Origin: Niveibacterium microcysteis
GTDB taxonomy: Bacteria; Pseudomonadota; Gammaproteobacteria; Burkholderiales; Rhodocyclaceae
Assembly (NCBI RefSeq): GCF_017161445.1
Contig: NZ_CP071060.1
Coordinates: forward strand, 806,001 to 870,000
Reading direction: 5' to 3'
DNA length: 64,000 bases
In this document: positions 1-8,244 of the stretch, piece by piece
Layout: each line of letters opens with the position of its first letter
How positions within the stretch are numbered: the first letter of the stretch is position 1
Made by a program: the position numbers and the translations under genes
The notes under the pieces: generated by a model
The model's input: the letters and a program-made list of their open reading frames with translations, nothing else
Database searches by the model: none
What the model was told of the DNA's origin: nothing

Positions 1-120
1 GTACAGCTGGGAAAGCAGATCGGTACTGACGCCAAGGCGTTGCGGCGTGCCGGCGAACACAAGCAGTTGGGTGGGGCGGGGAAGGGCGGGTTGCATCGCG
101 TGTCTTTCAGTCGGTGACAT
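1..120 (-). CDS. Partial hypothetical protein, N-terminus only
   Basis: The window opens inside a minus-strand reading frame whose start lies here. It reads from an ATG at 120, or from a second in-frame ATG at 96 (MQPALPRPTQLLVFAG...), and runs off the left edge without a stop. The visible 32 to 40 residues include a hydrophobic LLVFAG stretch that could be a first beta strand. This is too short to name a family. It is divergent from the TPR regulator at 268, so the stretch between them probably holds both promoters. Confidence 0.4.
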   Translation of the reverse strand, partial: MSPTERHAMQPALPRPTQLLVFAGTPQRLGVSTDLLSQLY

Positions 121-267
121 GCGGCGCATTCTGGTCAGCGCGATGCCGCCGCCAGAGTGATTTACGGTAAACCGCTGCTGCGATGTGTTGATGCAGCCGG
201 AGGGGTTCGCTGCAGGCTTGAGGCATCATTCGCAGCGGAAAATCGCCCGATCCAACTAGGGGGCCGC

Positions 268-1809
268 ATGCCGTTCACGCCTGAGCAGGTTCGTCAGCAG
301 GTCGCAGCCATTACCGCCAGCGAGGGCTTCGTGGCCTCACAGCGCAGTCGCCGCCTGCTTGAGTTCCTCACGAACGAGACGCTCGCGGGGCGCGGCGACC
401 GCTTGAAGGGTTTCTATATCGCGTGCGAATTTCTCGGCCGCGGTGTGGACTTCGATCCGCTGGTCGACCCGATCGTGCGCATCGAAATGGGCAAGCTGCG
501 GCGCGCGCTGGAGCACTACTACCTCACCGCCGGCCGCAAGGATTCGCTGCGGGTGGAACTGGCCAAGGGCAACTACCAGCCGCAGTTCTGCGGCGCACTC
601 GAAACGCCAGTCAGCGAAGACACCGCGCCCGCGCAAGATGGTCAGCCCCTGCTTGGCCGCGCGTCGGTGGTGATCCGCTGCACGGGGCCGCAGGCGGCTG
701 GCGTGGCGGACGATTTCGCGGGTGGCCTGGCGCATCAGCTGGCAGCACTGTTGAATCGTCTTGACGACGTGTACGTACTCTCGCCCGACCTCGAAGATGC
801 GGCCAGCGCCCGTTTCTTGCTCACGGCGAGCGTACGCGGTGACAGCCAGCGACTCCGCGTCGCCGTGCAGCTTGAAGACCGCCTTCGGGGGTTGCAGGTT
901 TGGGCCGACACCTACACCGAGGCGGCCAATGATCTGTTCGCGCTGGAGGACGAACTGGCGCGGCGCATCGTCAACCGCATCGCCGATCCGAACGCCGGCG
1001 AAATGTTCCGTGCGCTCGGCGGGTCGGCGGAGGGCGCGCAAGCGCCCTCGCCCGAGGCAATCGTCGCGCGCTTCAACACCGAGCACATGCGGCGTCTGAA
1101 CGACTCTGCATGGCAACGCGAAGCACGGGAATCACTTGAGGCGCTGGTCGCCGCGCAGCCGGCATTTGCGGCGGCGCGGGCGGCGCTGTCCAAAGCGCTG
1201 CACGACGCCTTCCTGCTCGGCGAGGCGGACCACGATGCGATGCAACGCGCCTTGGATCACGCCACCGAGGCCGTACGGCTCGAACCCGAAAGCCAGCACG
1301 CGCTGGCTGCACTGACCAATGCCTGCATTGCGCTCGGGCAGAACGACCGCGCGTTGCAGGCGATCGAGCGCAGCGTGCGTTTGAACCAGACCGGGCACTC
1401 GGCGCGGGCGATCGCTGCGGTCAAGCTGATCATGCTCGGCGAGGCCGAACGCGCCGAGGCACTGCTGGCCGAATGTGCCAAATCGCCCGGCGATGCGTCG
1501 CCGGTGATCGGTGTCGGCCTCGCCTTGCTCGCCTGGTTTCGCGGTGACTACGCCGGGGCTTTGGCGGCGGTGTCGCGTGACCTGCTGGCGAGCAACTTCT
1601 GGGGCGGCCTGGTGCTGACCGTCAGCCTTGCCGAGTGTGGCGAGCTTGCCGCGGCGCGCAGGAGTTTGAGCAGCACGCTGGCGATCAACCCGGCCTTCGC
1701 CCGTGCGCCGGCACGCTATCTTGCCGTGAGCCTTTATCGCCGCGACTGGCAGGCGCGGCTGCTGGCAGCGCTTGAAAAGGCGGGTCTGCCGCGCGAGCCT
1801 GCGGGCTAA
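268..1809 (+). CDS. TPR-containing regulator related to adenylate cyclase accessory regions
   Basis: This 513-residue protein starts at the ATG at 268, which follows an AGGGGG stretch; the frame is open further upstream but lacks a good ribosome site. Residues about 20-90 (RSRRLLEFL, LGRG.DFDP..DPIVR.E...LRRALEHYY) match the helical N-terminal region of many TPR regulators annotated as adenylate cyclases. The middle (LTASVRGDSQRLRVAVQLEDR, then WADTY...FALEDELARRIVNRIA) resembles the FlgO/TolB-like domain that precedes TPRs in those proteins. Degenerate TPR helices fill the C-terminal half. No cyclase catalytic domain or obvious HTH is visible, so a regulatory role is inferred. Its stop overlaps the stop of the convergent acetyltransferase gene. 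Confidence 0.7.
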   Translation: MPFTPEQVRQQVAAITASEGFVASQRSRRLLEFLTNETLAGRGDRLKGFYIACEFLGRGVDFDPLVDPIVRIEMGKLRRALEHYYLTAGRKDSLRVELAKGNYQPQFCGALETPVSEDTAPAQDGQPLLGRASVVIRCTGPQAAGVADDFAGGLAHQLAALLNRLDDVYVLSPDLEDAASARFLLTASVRGDSQRLRVAVQLEDRLRGLQVWADTYTEAANDLFALEDELARRIVNRIADPNAGEMFRALGGSAEGAQAPSPEAIVARFNTEHMRRLNDSAWQREARESLEALVAAQPAFAAARAALSKALHDAFLLGEADHDAMQRALDHATEAVRLEPESQHALAALTNACIALGQNDRALQAIERSVRLNQTGHSARAIAAVKLIMLGEAERAEALLAECAKSPGDASPVIGVGLALLAWFRGDYAGALAAVSRDLLASNFWGGLVLTVSLAECGELAAARRSLSSTLAINPAFARAPARYLAVSLYRRDWQARLLAALEKAGLPREPAG

Positions 1810-2630
1810 CCTGGCCGCCAGGCCATCTCACGCTGTGCGTTGGCGATAGCAAGCCCCGCTGCACAAAGCGCTTCCGCCAGCGTGCCCTCCGGCTCGTTCA
1901 CCAGGCGCACCTGCCGGCCGTCCGCTGCGGCGGCGAGTGCGGCCAGCAAGGCGTCCGTGGCATCCGGGCTGCTGGCGATGTCGGTGACGCGCAGCCAGTC
2001 GCCGTCGATGCGGACCAGTGCAGCGCCAGTGATGGCGTTGGCCGAGCCGATGCACACGGGTTGCAGATCTGCTTGTGCGCGCAGCGCCGCGATGTCGCGC
2101 TGCCAGCAGGCTGGCGCGCGTGGCAGGGTGGCAAGCGCCGTCAGCACGGTGTCGGTAGACGCGCTCTGGCCGGGCCGCGGGGCACAGTTCAAGCCGCCTT
2201 CCAGCACCAGCAGGCGCCGGGTGTAAGCGAACCCGGCCTGCTCGTAGGTGCGCAACGCCCAGTTCTGTTCGAGGGCTTCGAGCGCGATCTCGCGCGCGCC
2301 GGCGGCGACTTGCACCTGCATGAAATCCCGCACCAGCGGCAGTGAATGTCGTTTGCCGCGCCAGTCCGGCGCGATGCCCCAGCCGCCGAGCCAGGCGCGC
2401 GTGCCGCGCACGCCGGCCAGCGCCACCGCCATCGGCGTCTTGCCGTCGAACCAGACGCAGGATCGGTCGAGGTCGATACTGCCCAGCAACATGTGACGCT
2501 GCAGCATCGCCGCATCGAACTGGAATGGGACGAAGTAGCCGCGGTAGGCCTCGTTCCAGACCGCGAGCAGGGCCTCGGCGCCGAGCGTGCTGGCGGTGGC
2601 CCGCGTGAAGGGGTGGTCGGTGGTGTTCAT
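1806..2630 (-). CDS. GNAT family N-acetyltransferase
   Basis: A 274-residue protein starting with MNTTDHPFTRA at 2630. Residues about 20-150 form a GNAT fold: a substrate region (AYRGYFVPFQFD), an acetyl-CoA pyrophosphate loop region (GGWGIAPDWRGKRHSLPLVRDF, close to the Q/RxxGxG/A pattern) and the late EQNWALRTYEQAGFAYTRRL segment typical of the C-terminal strand and helix. The remaining 120 residues look like a second, degenerate GNAT-like half. The substrate cannot be predicted. It is convergent with the TPR regulator, stop codons overlapping, and divergent from uvrD about 100 bp away. The much longer open frame running through uvrD on this strand is a codon-bias artefact. Confidence 0.75.
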   Translation of the reverse strand: MNTTDHPFTRATASTLGAEALLAVWNEAYRGYFVPFQFDAAMLQRHMLLGSIDLDRSCVWFDGKTPMAVALAGVRGTRAWLGGWGIAPDWRGKRHSLPLVRDFMQVQVAAGAREIALEALEQNWALRTYEQAGFAYTRRLLVLEGGLNCAPRPGQSASTDTVLTALATLPRAPACWQRDIAALRAQADLQPVCIGSANAITGAALVRIDGDWLRVTDIASSPDATDALLAALAAAADGRQVRLVNEPEGTLAEALCAAGLAIANAQREMAWRPG

Positions 2631-2726
2631 GGCGAGCAAGGGTAGCGCCGTCGGCCCGCCTTGTCCCGCAACAGTGGGGCTGTGGCGGGCCGGTACAATG
2701 TCGGCTTTCCTGCCCGGCCGTGCCCC

Positions 2727-4889
2727 ATGACTTCGCTTCTCGACAACCTCAACCCCGAACAGCTCGCCGCCGTGACGCTGCCGCCGCAGCCGGCGCTGAT
2801 TCTTGCCGGGGCCGGCTCGGGCAAGACGCGGGTGCTGACCACACGCATCGCCTGGTTGATCTCCACCGGTCAGACCACGCCGCACGGCCTCCTGGCGGTG
2901 ACCTTCACCAACAAGGCGGCGAGGGAGATGCTCGCGCGCCTGTCGGCAATGTTGCCGATCAATACCCGCGGCATGTGGATCGGCACCTTCCACGGCCTGT
3001 GCAACCGGCTGCTGCGCGCGCACTACCGCGACGCCGGCCTGCCGGAGACCTTCCAGATTCTTGATTCCGCCGACCAGCTCGCAGCGATCAAGCGGCTGTT
3101 GAAGGCGCTCAACGTGGATGACGAAAAGTATCCGCCGCGCGATCTGCAGCACTTCATCAACGGCAACAAGGAGGCCGGCGTGCGCGCAGACGCCGCCGAG
3201 GCCTGGGACGACTGGACGCGCAAAAAGGTCGCGCTGTACGCCGAGTACGAACGCCAGTGCCAGAAGGAGGGCGTGGTCGACTTCGCCGAACTGCTGCTGC
3301 GCGCCTACGAGTTGCTGACCCGTAATGAACCGCTGCGTGCGCATTACCAGAGCCGCTTCCGCCACATCCTGGTCGACGAGTTCCAGGATACGAACCGCCT
3401 GCAGTACCTGTGGCTGAAGTTGCTGGCGGGCCACGGTGGCGCCGAGCCGGCAGCGGTGTTCGCGGTGGGCGACGACGACCAGTCGATCTACGCTTTCCGC
3501 GGCGCGGACGTCGGCAACATGCGCGACTTCGAGCGCGAGTTCGCGGTGAAGAGCGTGATCCGGCTGGAGCAGAACTACCGCTCGCACGGCAACATCCTCG
3601 ACGCGGCCAACGCGATCATCGCGAACAACAGCCGCCGCCTGGGCAAGAACCTGTGGACCGAGGCCGGCGCGGGCGAGCCGATCCGGCTGTACGAGGCGCT
3701 GACCGACATGGACGAGGCGCGCTGGATCGTGGAAGAGATCCAATCGCTGATCAGAGACGGCGCGGCGCGATCCGACATCGCGCTGCTTTACCGCAGCAAC
3801 GCGCAGTCGCGGGTGCTGGAGCACCAGCTCTTTTCCACCGGCATTCCGTACCGGGTATACGGCGGCCTGCGCTTCTTTGAGCGGCAGGAGATCAAGCATG
3901 CGCTGGCCTACCTGCGGCTGATCGCGAATGCGGACGACGACACCGCGTTTGCACGCGTGGTGAACTTCCCCACGCGGGGGATTGGCGCCCGCTCGCTGGA
4001 ATTGCTCGCCGACTCGGCGCGCACCTACAACACCAGCCTCTACGCCACGGTGCCGCATCTGGCCGGGCGGCCGGCGGCCTCGCTCGCGGTGTTCGTGCGC
4101 CTGATTGAAGACATGCGACAGGCCACGCGCGATCTGCCGCTGCCGGAAGTGATCGACCATGTGCTGGAACACTCCGGCCTGCGCGCGCACTACCGCGCCG
4201 AGCGTGAAGGCGAAGAGCGTCTCGCCAACCTCGATGAACTGCTGAACGCCGGCGCGAACTTCATTTCGGAAGCCGAAGACCCGACGCTCACGGGCTTCCT
4301 CGCTCATGCCTCGCTTGAGGCCGGCGAGCACCAGGCCGATGCCGGGCAGGAGGCGATCCAGCTGATGACGGTGCACGCGGCCAAGGGCCTGGAGTTCGAC
4401 GCGGTCTTCCTCACCGGGGTTGAGGAAGGGCTGTTCCCGCACGAGAACAGCATCCAGGAAACCGACGGCCTCGAAGAAGAACGACGCCTGATGTACGTCG
4501 CGGTCACCCGCGCGAGAAAGCGGCTCTACCTCACGCTGGCGCAAAGCCGCATGCTGCACGGGCAGACCCGCTACTCGCTGAAGTCGCGCTTCATCGACGA
4601 GATCCCGCCGCAGCTGATCAAGTGGCTCACGCCACGGCAGGCGGCTGCGCGTTACTACGAGCCGTCGCAGGAATCGGCACACCGCACCCCGCCGCGCGCG
4701 TCGTCAGTGCCCTCGCGTGATCTGGGGGGATTCCGCATTGGCCAGCTGGTGCGGCATGCGAAGTTCGGCGAAGGCGTGATCGTCTCCGCCGAAGGCAGCG
4801 GGGGCGATGCGAAAGTGCAGATCAACTTCGGCGGTGCGCACGGCATCAAATGGCTGATGCTGGCGATGGCAAAGCTCGAAGCCGCGTAG
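2727..4889 (+). CDS. uvrD: ATP-dependent DNA helicase UvrD (helicase II)
   Basis: This 720-residue superfamily 1A 3'-5' helicase acts in nucleotide excision repair and methyl-directed mismatch repair. Walker A GAGSGKT sits at residues 28-34, the Walker B/DExx motif is LVDEFQDTN, followed by GDDDQSIYAFRGA (motif III), EQNYRS (motif IV), MTVHAAKGLEFD (motif V) and YVAVTRARKRL (motif VI). The C-terminal 60 residues (GQLVRHAKFGEGVIVSAEG) form the Tudor-like domain of PcrA/UvrD that contacts RNA polymerase. Length equals the usual 720. The ATG at 2727 is chosen because it gives the conserved LLDNLNPEQLAAV start. A TACAAT at 2694-2699 could be its -10. A strong hairpin follows the stop. Confidence 0.97.
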   Translation: MTSLLDNLNPEQLAAVTLPPQPALILAGAGSGKTRVLTTRIAWLISTGQTTPHGLLAVTFTNKAAREMLARLSAMLPINTRGMWIGTFHGLCNRLLRAHYRDAGLPETFQILDSADQLAAIKRLLKALNVDDEKYPPRDLQHFINGNKEAGVRADAAEAWDDWTRKKVALYAEYERQCQKEGVVDFAELLLRAYELLTRNEPLRAHYQSRFRHILVDEFQDTNRLQYLWLKLLAGHGGAEPAAVFAVGDDDQSIYAFRGADVGNMRDFEREFAVKSVIRLEQNYRSHGNILDAANAIIANNSRRLGKNLWTEAGAGEPIRLYEALTDMDEARWIVEEIQSLIRDGAARSDIALLYRSNAQSRVLEHQLFSTGIPYRVYGGLRFFERQEIKHALAYLRLIANADDDTAFARVVNFPTRGIGARSLELLADSARTYNTSLYATVPHLAGRPAASLAVFVRLIEDMRQATRDLPLPEVIDHVLEHSGLRAHYRAEREGEERLANLDELLNAGANFISEAEDPTLTGFLAHASLEAGEHQADAGQEAIQLMTVHAAKGLEFDAVFLTGVEEGLFPHENSIQETDGLEEERRLMYVAVTRARKRLYLTLAQSRMLHGQTRYSLKSRFIDEIPPQLIKWLTPRQAAARYYEPSQESAHRTPPRASSVPSRDLGGFRIGQLVRHAKFGEGVIVSAEGSGGDAKVQINFGGAHGIKWLMLAMAKLEAA

Positions 4890-4906
4890 CGCTGCGCCAA
4901 CCAATG

Positions 4907-4932
4907 AAAAGGCCACCTTGCGGTGGCCTTTT
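4907..4932. terminator. Bidirectional Rho-independent terminator after uvrD
   Basis: An 11-bp stem (AAAAGGCCACC / GGTGGCCTTTT) with a TTGC loop lies between convergent uvrD and the small secreted protein gene. A/T runs flank both sides, so it can end transcription from either strand. Confidence 0.9.
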
Positions 4933-4955
4933 GCGTTTCAGCACGGTTGCGGTGC

Positions 4956-5279
4956 TTACTTGTCCTTGTCCGACTTGACGGTGTTCGCCCAGTCGTTGAA
5001 TTCCTTGATCGCAGCATTGCCCGCTTCGACTTCGGCCTTGTAAAGCTCGGCGATTTTGTTGCCGGCGGCCTGGCGGTCGGCGATGTAAGCCGACATGCAG
5101 GCCTTGTAGGCGTCGAAAGCCTTGTTGTAGCTCTTGATCTGCGCGGTGGAGGGCTCCATGCCCAGCGGGCTCGGCTGCTTGCACTCGTGCTTGGGCGGCG
5201 GATTGATGGTGACCGGGTCGGCGTGGGCGATGGTGGCCGACAGTGCCAGCGCGGTCGCGGCGATCAGGCGGATGTTCAC
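4956..5279 (-). CDS. Small secreted hypothetical protein
   Basis: A 107-residue protein begins at GTG 5279, supported by AAGGAG seven bases upstream. Residues 1-20 form a Sec signal peptide ending in AHA, with D21 as likely mature start. The mature part has a Pro-rich start (NPPPKHEC) and two cysteines, C33 and C61, which could form a periplasmic disulphide, followed by a helical, Lys/Glu-rich C-terminus (KSYNKAFDAYKACMSAYI.. AEAGNAAIKEFNDWANTV). I recall similar short exported proteins of unknown function in betaproteobacteria. It lies between a terminator and a divergent stretch next to the AraC gene. Confidence 0.7.
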   Translation of the reverse strand: MNIRLIAATALALSATIAHADPVTINPPPKHECKQPSPLGMEPSTAQIKSYNKAFDAYKACMSAYIADRQAAGNKIAELYKAEVEAGNAAIKEFNDWANTVKSDKDK

Positions 5280-5376
5280 GGGTGTCTCCTTGTGAGAGCG
5301 AAAAACTGCATCCTACTCCGGCCACCGGGGGCGGAACTTGCGCCAGGTCGGCAACTGATTGTGTCGAGGCGACCTG

Positions 5377-6459
5377 TCAGCTGCCGCTGCGTGCCCGCTC
5401 GCGCCATGCGGCTGGCGTCATGCCGTACCAGTCGCGAAAGGCGTGATTGAACGAGCTTTGCTCGCGGTAACCGAGCAGGAAGGCGACCTCGGTCATCGTC
5501 ATGCCGGGCTCGCGCAGATATTGCTCGGCCAGTTCGCGCCGGGTTGCATCGAGTACGGTCTGGTAGCTGGTGCCGGCCTCCGCCAGTTTGCGCTGCAGCG
5601 TGCGCGGCGTGCTGCCCAGCGCATCGGCTACATCGCCAAGGCGTGCGCTGTCGTGCGCCAGCAGTGCGACGATCTTTTCGCGTACCGCGTTGATGATCTC
5701 CGGCTGCCGCGCTTCGCGTTCGCGCGCGGCGAGCAGTTGCTCGGCATGGCGGGCGAGCACCGGGAACAGGCTGGTGTCGGCGTTGGGTACCGGCCAGTCG
5801 AGGATTTCGGCCGGGAAGCGCGCGCAGTTCTGCGGCGCATCGAAACGCACCGGCGCGCCGAAGAACTGTTCGTAGGCGGGTATCAGCGCGGGGTCGGGCG
5901 CCGCATGCGCGAAGGCCACGTCGATCACCGGCACCCGGGTGTGGGCCAGCCAGTTCGCAAAGCTCAGGATGCCCGCCATCACGCTCTCGGGCAGATGGCG
6001 GCTGGGCAGCGTGGTGAGCCAGGGCGACTCCCACACGTAATGCGCAATTGCGCCGTGCTCTTCGATGCGTGAGCGCCCCAGGTCATGCGCCAGTCCTTCG
6101 AAGCGGCGCGTCTGCTCGGTCGCAGCGCGGAAGCTGCGACAGGAACACAGCACTAGGCCATAGACCGCAAAGGTCGATAGCCGCGTGCGTTCGCCCACGT
6201 GCAAGCCGAACAGCGGATCGCCACAGGCCTCGGCAGCCACTTCCAGCAGGCGGATGTAGCGCTCGACCGGCAGGTTGTCGGTGGCCGGCGCCAGCGATTC
6301 CGCGGGCAGCCCGAGCGTCACCGCCAGCCGTGCGGGCGATAGCCCCCGTTCGGCTGCGGTGTCGATTGCCGTTTGTGCGTAAGGGCCGACCACACGTGCC
6401 TGCGCCAGTGGCGGAATCGCTGCGGCGGGTTGCGTTTCGGGTGTTGCGAGTTCTGTCAT
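5377..6459 (-). CDS. AraC family transcriptional regulator (Arabinose_bd N-terminal domain type)
   Basis: A 360-residue regulator. Residues about 40-230 (LLEVAAEACGDPLFGLHVGER, YGLVLCSCRSF, PVIDVAFAHAAPDP, FFGAPVRFDAPQN) match the N-terminal ligand domain of the OruR/ArgR/VirF-like AraC subgroup. The C-terminal 100 residues hold the two HTH motifs: LGDVADALGSTPRTLQRKLAEAG and MTMTEVAFLLGYREQSSFNHAFRDWYGMTPAAWR, the latter matching the AraC signature. It is divergent from the FAD oxidase / GlpD-like / FGGY kinase genes with 180 bp between starts, so it is the obvious candidate regulator of that cassette. The effector is unknown; a polyol or its phosphate is a guess from context. Confidence 0.88.
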   Translation of the reverse strand: MTELATPETQPAAAIPPLAQARVVGPYAQTAIDTAAERGLSPARLAVTLGLPAESLAPATDNLPVERYIRLLEVAAEACGDPLFGLHVGERTRLSTFAVYGLVLCSCRSFRAATEQTRRFEGLAHDLGRSRIEEHGAIAHYVWESPWLTTLPSRHLPESVMAGILSFANWLAHTRVPVIDVAFAHAAPDPALIPAYEQFFGAPVRFDAPQNCARFPAEILDWPVPNADTSLFPVLARHAEQLLAAREREARQPEIINAVREKIVALLAHDSARLGDVADALGSTPRTLQRKLAEAGTSYQTVLDATRRELAEQYLREPGMTMTEVAFLLGYREQSSFNHAFRDWYGMTPAAWRERARSGS

Positions 6460-6639
6460 GGATTCACAAGGCGGCTGTCAGCAGGCGACAAGCGCTGGCG
6501 TTGGGCTCTGCAGACAATCCTACCTGTCGCCGCCGCGTGTGGTCATCCGTTCGCCGGACTTTCTCCGCGCAGGGGGCTAAGCGGCGGAAGACCCGGGCCG
6601 GCACGCGCCCGGGGGCCGACATCGACAGGGAGTGACTAC

Positions 6640-8244
6640 ATGCGACGCTGGAACGGCTGGGGCGATACCGCCATCGAACAGCCCCTCAAACCGGAGGCTC
6701 TGGGTTTCCTGGCCGACATCGTCGGCCCGGGCACGGCGCCGAACGATGCCGCCTACGAGGCAGCGCTGGCGCAGGTGGCGGCACAAGCGAGCCGCTTGCC
6801 GCCGCATCCGCTGATCGATACCTCACCTGGGGCGCGCTTGGCGGCGAGCTTTGGCCAATCGTGCGCGGACTGGCTGCGCCTGCGTTTCGGCGCGCTCGGC
6901 CGCGTCAGCGACGGGGTCGCCTTCCCTGAAACGCGCGAGACGGTGCGCGAACTGCTCGGCTGGGCGCAGGCGCACGGCGTGTCGGTGCGTCCCTGCGGCG
7001 GTGCCAGCTCGGTGGTCGGGCATCTTTCGCCGGCCGGCGACAAGCCGGTGCTGACCATGAACCTCACCCGCATGATGCGGCTCACCGCGCTGGACCGCGA
7101 CGCCCAGCTCGCCACCTTCGAGGCTGGCGTGCTCGGCCCCGACCTCGAAGCCCAATTGCGCGCCCATGGCTACACGCTGGGCCACTTCCCGCAGAGTTTC
7201 GAGTATTCGACGCTGGGCGGCTGGGTGGTCACCCGATCGTCCGGTCAGCAGTCCTCGCGCTTCGGGCGCATTGAACAGTTGTTCGCCGGCGGGCATCTGG
7301 AAACGCCCTCCGGGCCGCTTGATCTGCCCACCTTTCCGGCCTCGGCGGCGGGGCCGGATCTGCGCGAATGGGTGCTCGGTTCCGAAGGCCGTTTCGGTGT
7401 GCTGACCGAGGCGACGGTTCGGGTCACCCGCTTGCTCGAAGCCGAACAGTTCATCGGCGTGTTCTTCCCCGACTGGGCGCGCGCCCAGGCCGCGGTGCAG
7501 GCGCTGGCGCAGGCCCGCATCGGGCTGTCGATGATGCGCCTGGCTAACCCGATCGAGACCCTGACCACGCTGAAGCTCGCCGGCCACGCTGCCGCGATCG
7601 GCTGGCTGGAACGCTACCTCGCGTTGCGCGGCGCTGGCGCCGACAAATGCCTGCTGTTCGCCGGCTTCACCGGCAGCAAGGCGCAGCTGCGCGCGATGCG
7701 GCGGCAGGCCGGCGCGATCATCCGCGCGCACGGCGGCGTCTCGACCGGCCAGTTGCTGGGCGAGAAGTGGCGTGCCAACCGCTTCCGTGGCGTGTATCTG
7801 CGCAACAGCCTGTGGACCGCCGGCTACGCGGTCGACACCATGGAAACCGCCTGCGACTGGCCGCGTGTGGCGCCGATGATGGCGGCTATCGAGACGGCCG
7901 GGCGCGACGCACTGGCGACCTTCGGCGAGCGCACGCACTGCTATACCCACCTCTCGCATGTCTACCCGCAGGGCTCCAGCGTCTACTCGACATTCGTGTT
8001 CCGCGTCGGGCCGGATTTCGAAACCAGCTTCGCGCGCTGGCAAGCACTCAAGCGCGCGGTGTCGCAGGCCATCGTCGCGCGAGGCGGCACCATCACCCAC
8101 CAGCATGGTGTCGGCCAGGACCATGCGCCCTGGCTCGCCGCGGAGAAGGGTGCTGCGGGGCTCGCAATGCTCGACGCGGTGCGTCGGCAACTCGATCCTC
8201 ACGGCGTGATGACGCCCGGCAACCTCTTCGGCGACCGCGATTGA
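6640..8244 (+). CDS. FAD-binding oxidase, alkyldihydroxyacetonephosphate synthase-like
   Basis: A 534-residue flavoprotein of the VAO/PCMH fold. The ATG at 6640 has GGGAG about seven bases upstream. The FAD PP-loop is PCGGASSVVGHLSP near residues 118-131. GYTLGHFPQSFEYSTLGGWVVTRSSGQQS is close to the equivalent stretch of alkyl-DHAP synthase (GHEPDS.EFSTVGGW..TRASG in eukaryotes). The C-terminus ends THQHGVGQDHAPWL...LDPHGVMTPGNLF, as expected for this superfamily. Alkyl-DHAP synthase exchanges the acyl chain of acyl-DHAP for an alkyl ether, but bacterial relatives are largely uncharacterised. Its stop overlaps the start of the GlpD-like gene by one base, and FAD, G3P-type dehydrogenase and kinase genes form one unit. 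The true substrate is unknown. Confidence 0.82.
   Translation: MRRWNGWGDTAIEQPLKPEALGFLADIVGPGTAPNDAAYEAALAQVAAQASRLPPHPLIDTSPGARLAASFGQSCADWLRLRFGALGRVSDGVAFPETRETVRELLGWAQAHGVSVRPCGGASSVVGHLSPAGDKPVLTMNLTRMMRLTALDRDAQLATFEAGVLGPDLEAQLRAHGYTLGHFPQSFEYSTLGGWVVTRSSGQQSSRFGRIEQLFAGGHLETPSGPLDLPTFPASAAGPDLREWVLGSEGRFGVLTEATVRVTRLLEAEQFIGVFFPDWARAQAAVQALAQARIGLSMMRLANPIETLTTLKLAGHAAAIGWLERYLALRGAGADKCLLFAGFTGSKAQLRAMRRQAGAIIRAHGGVSTGQLLGEKWRANRFRGVYLRNSLWTAGYAVDTMETACDWPRVAPMMAAIETAGRDALATFGERTHCYTHLSHVYPQGSSVYSTFVFRVGPDFETSFARWQALKRAVSQAIVARGGTITHQHGVGQDHAPWLAAEKGAAGLAMLDAVRRQLDPHGVMTPGNLFGDRD

Noticed and set aside
1806..4682. Minus-strand open frame of 958 codons covering uvrD
   Set aside because: Only its last 274 codons (the GNAT protein) look like protein; the rest is antisense to uvrD.
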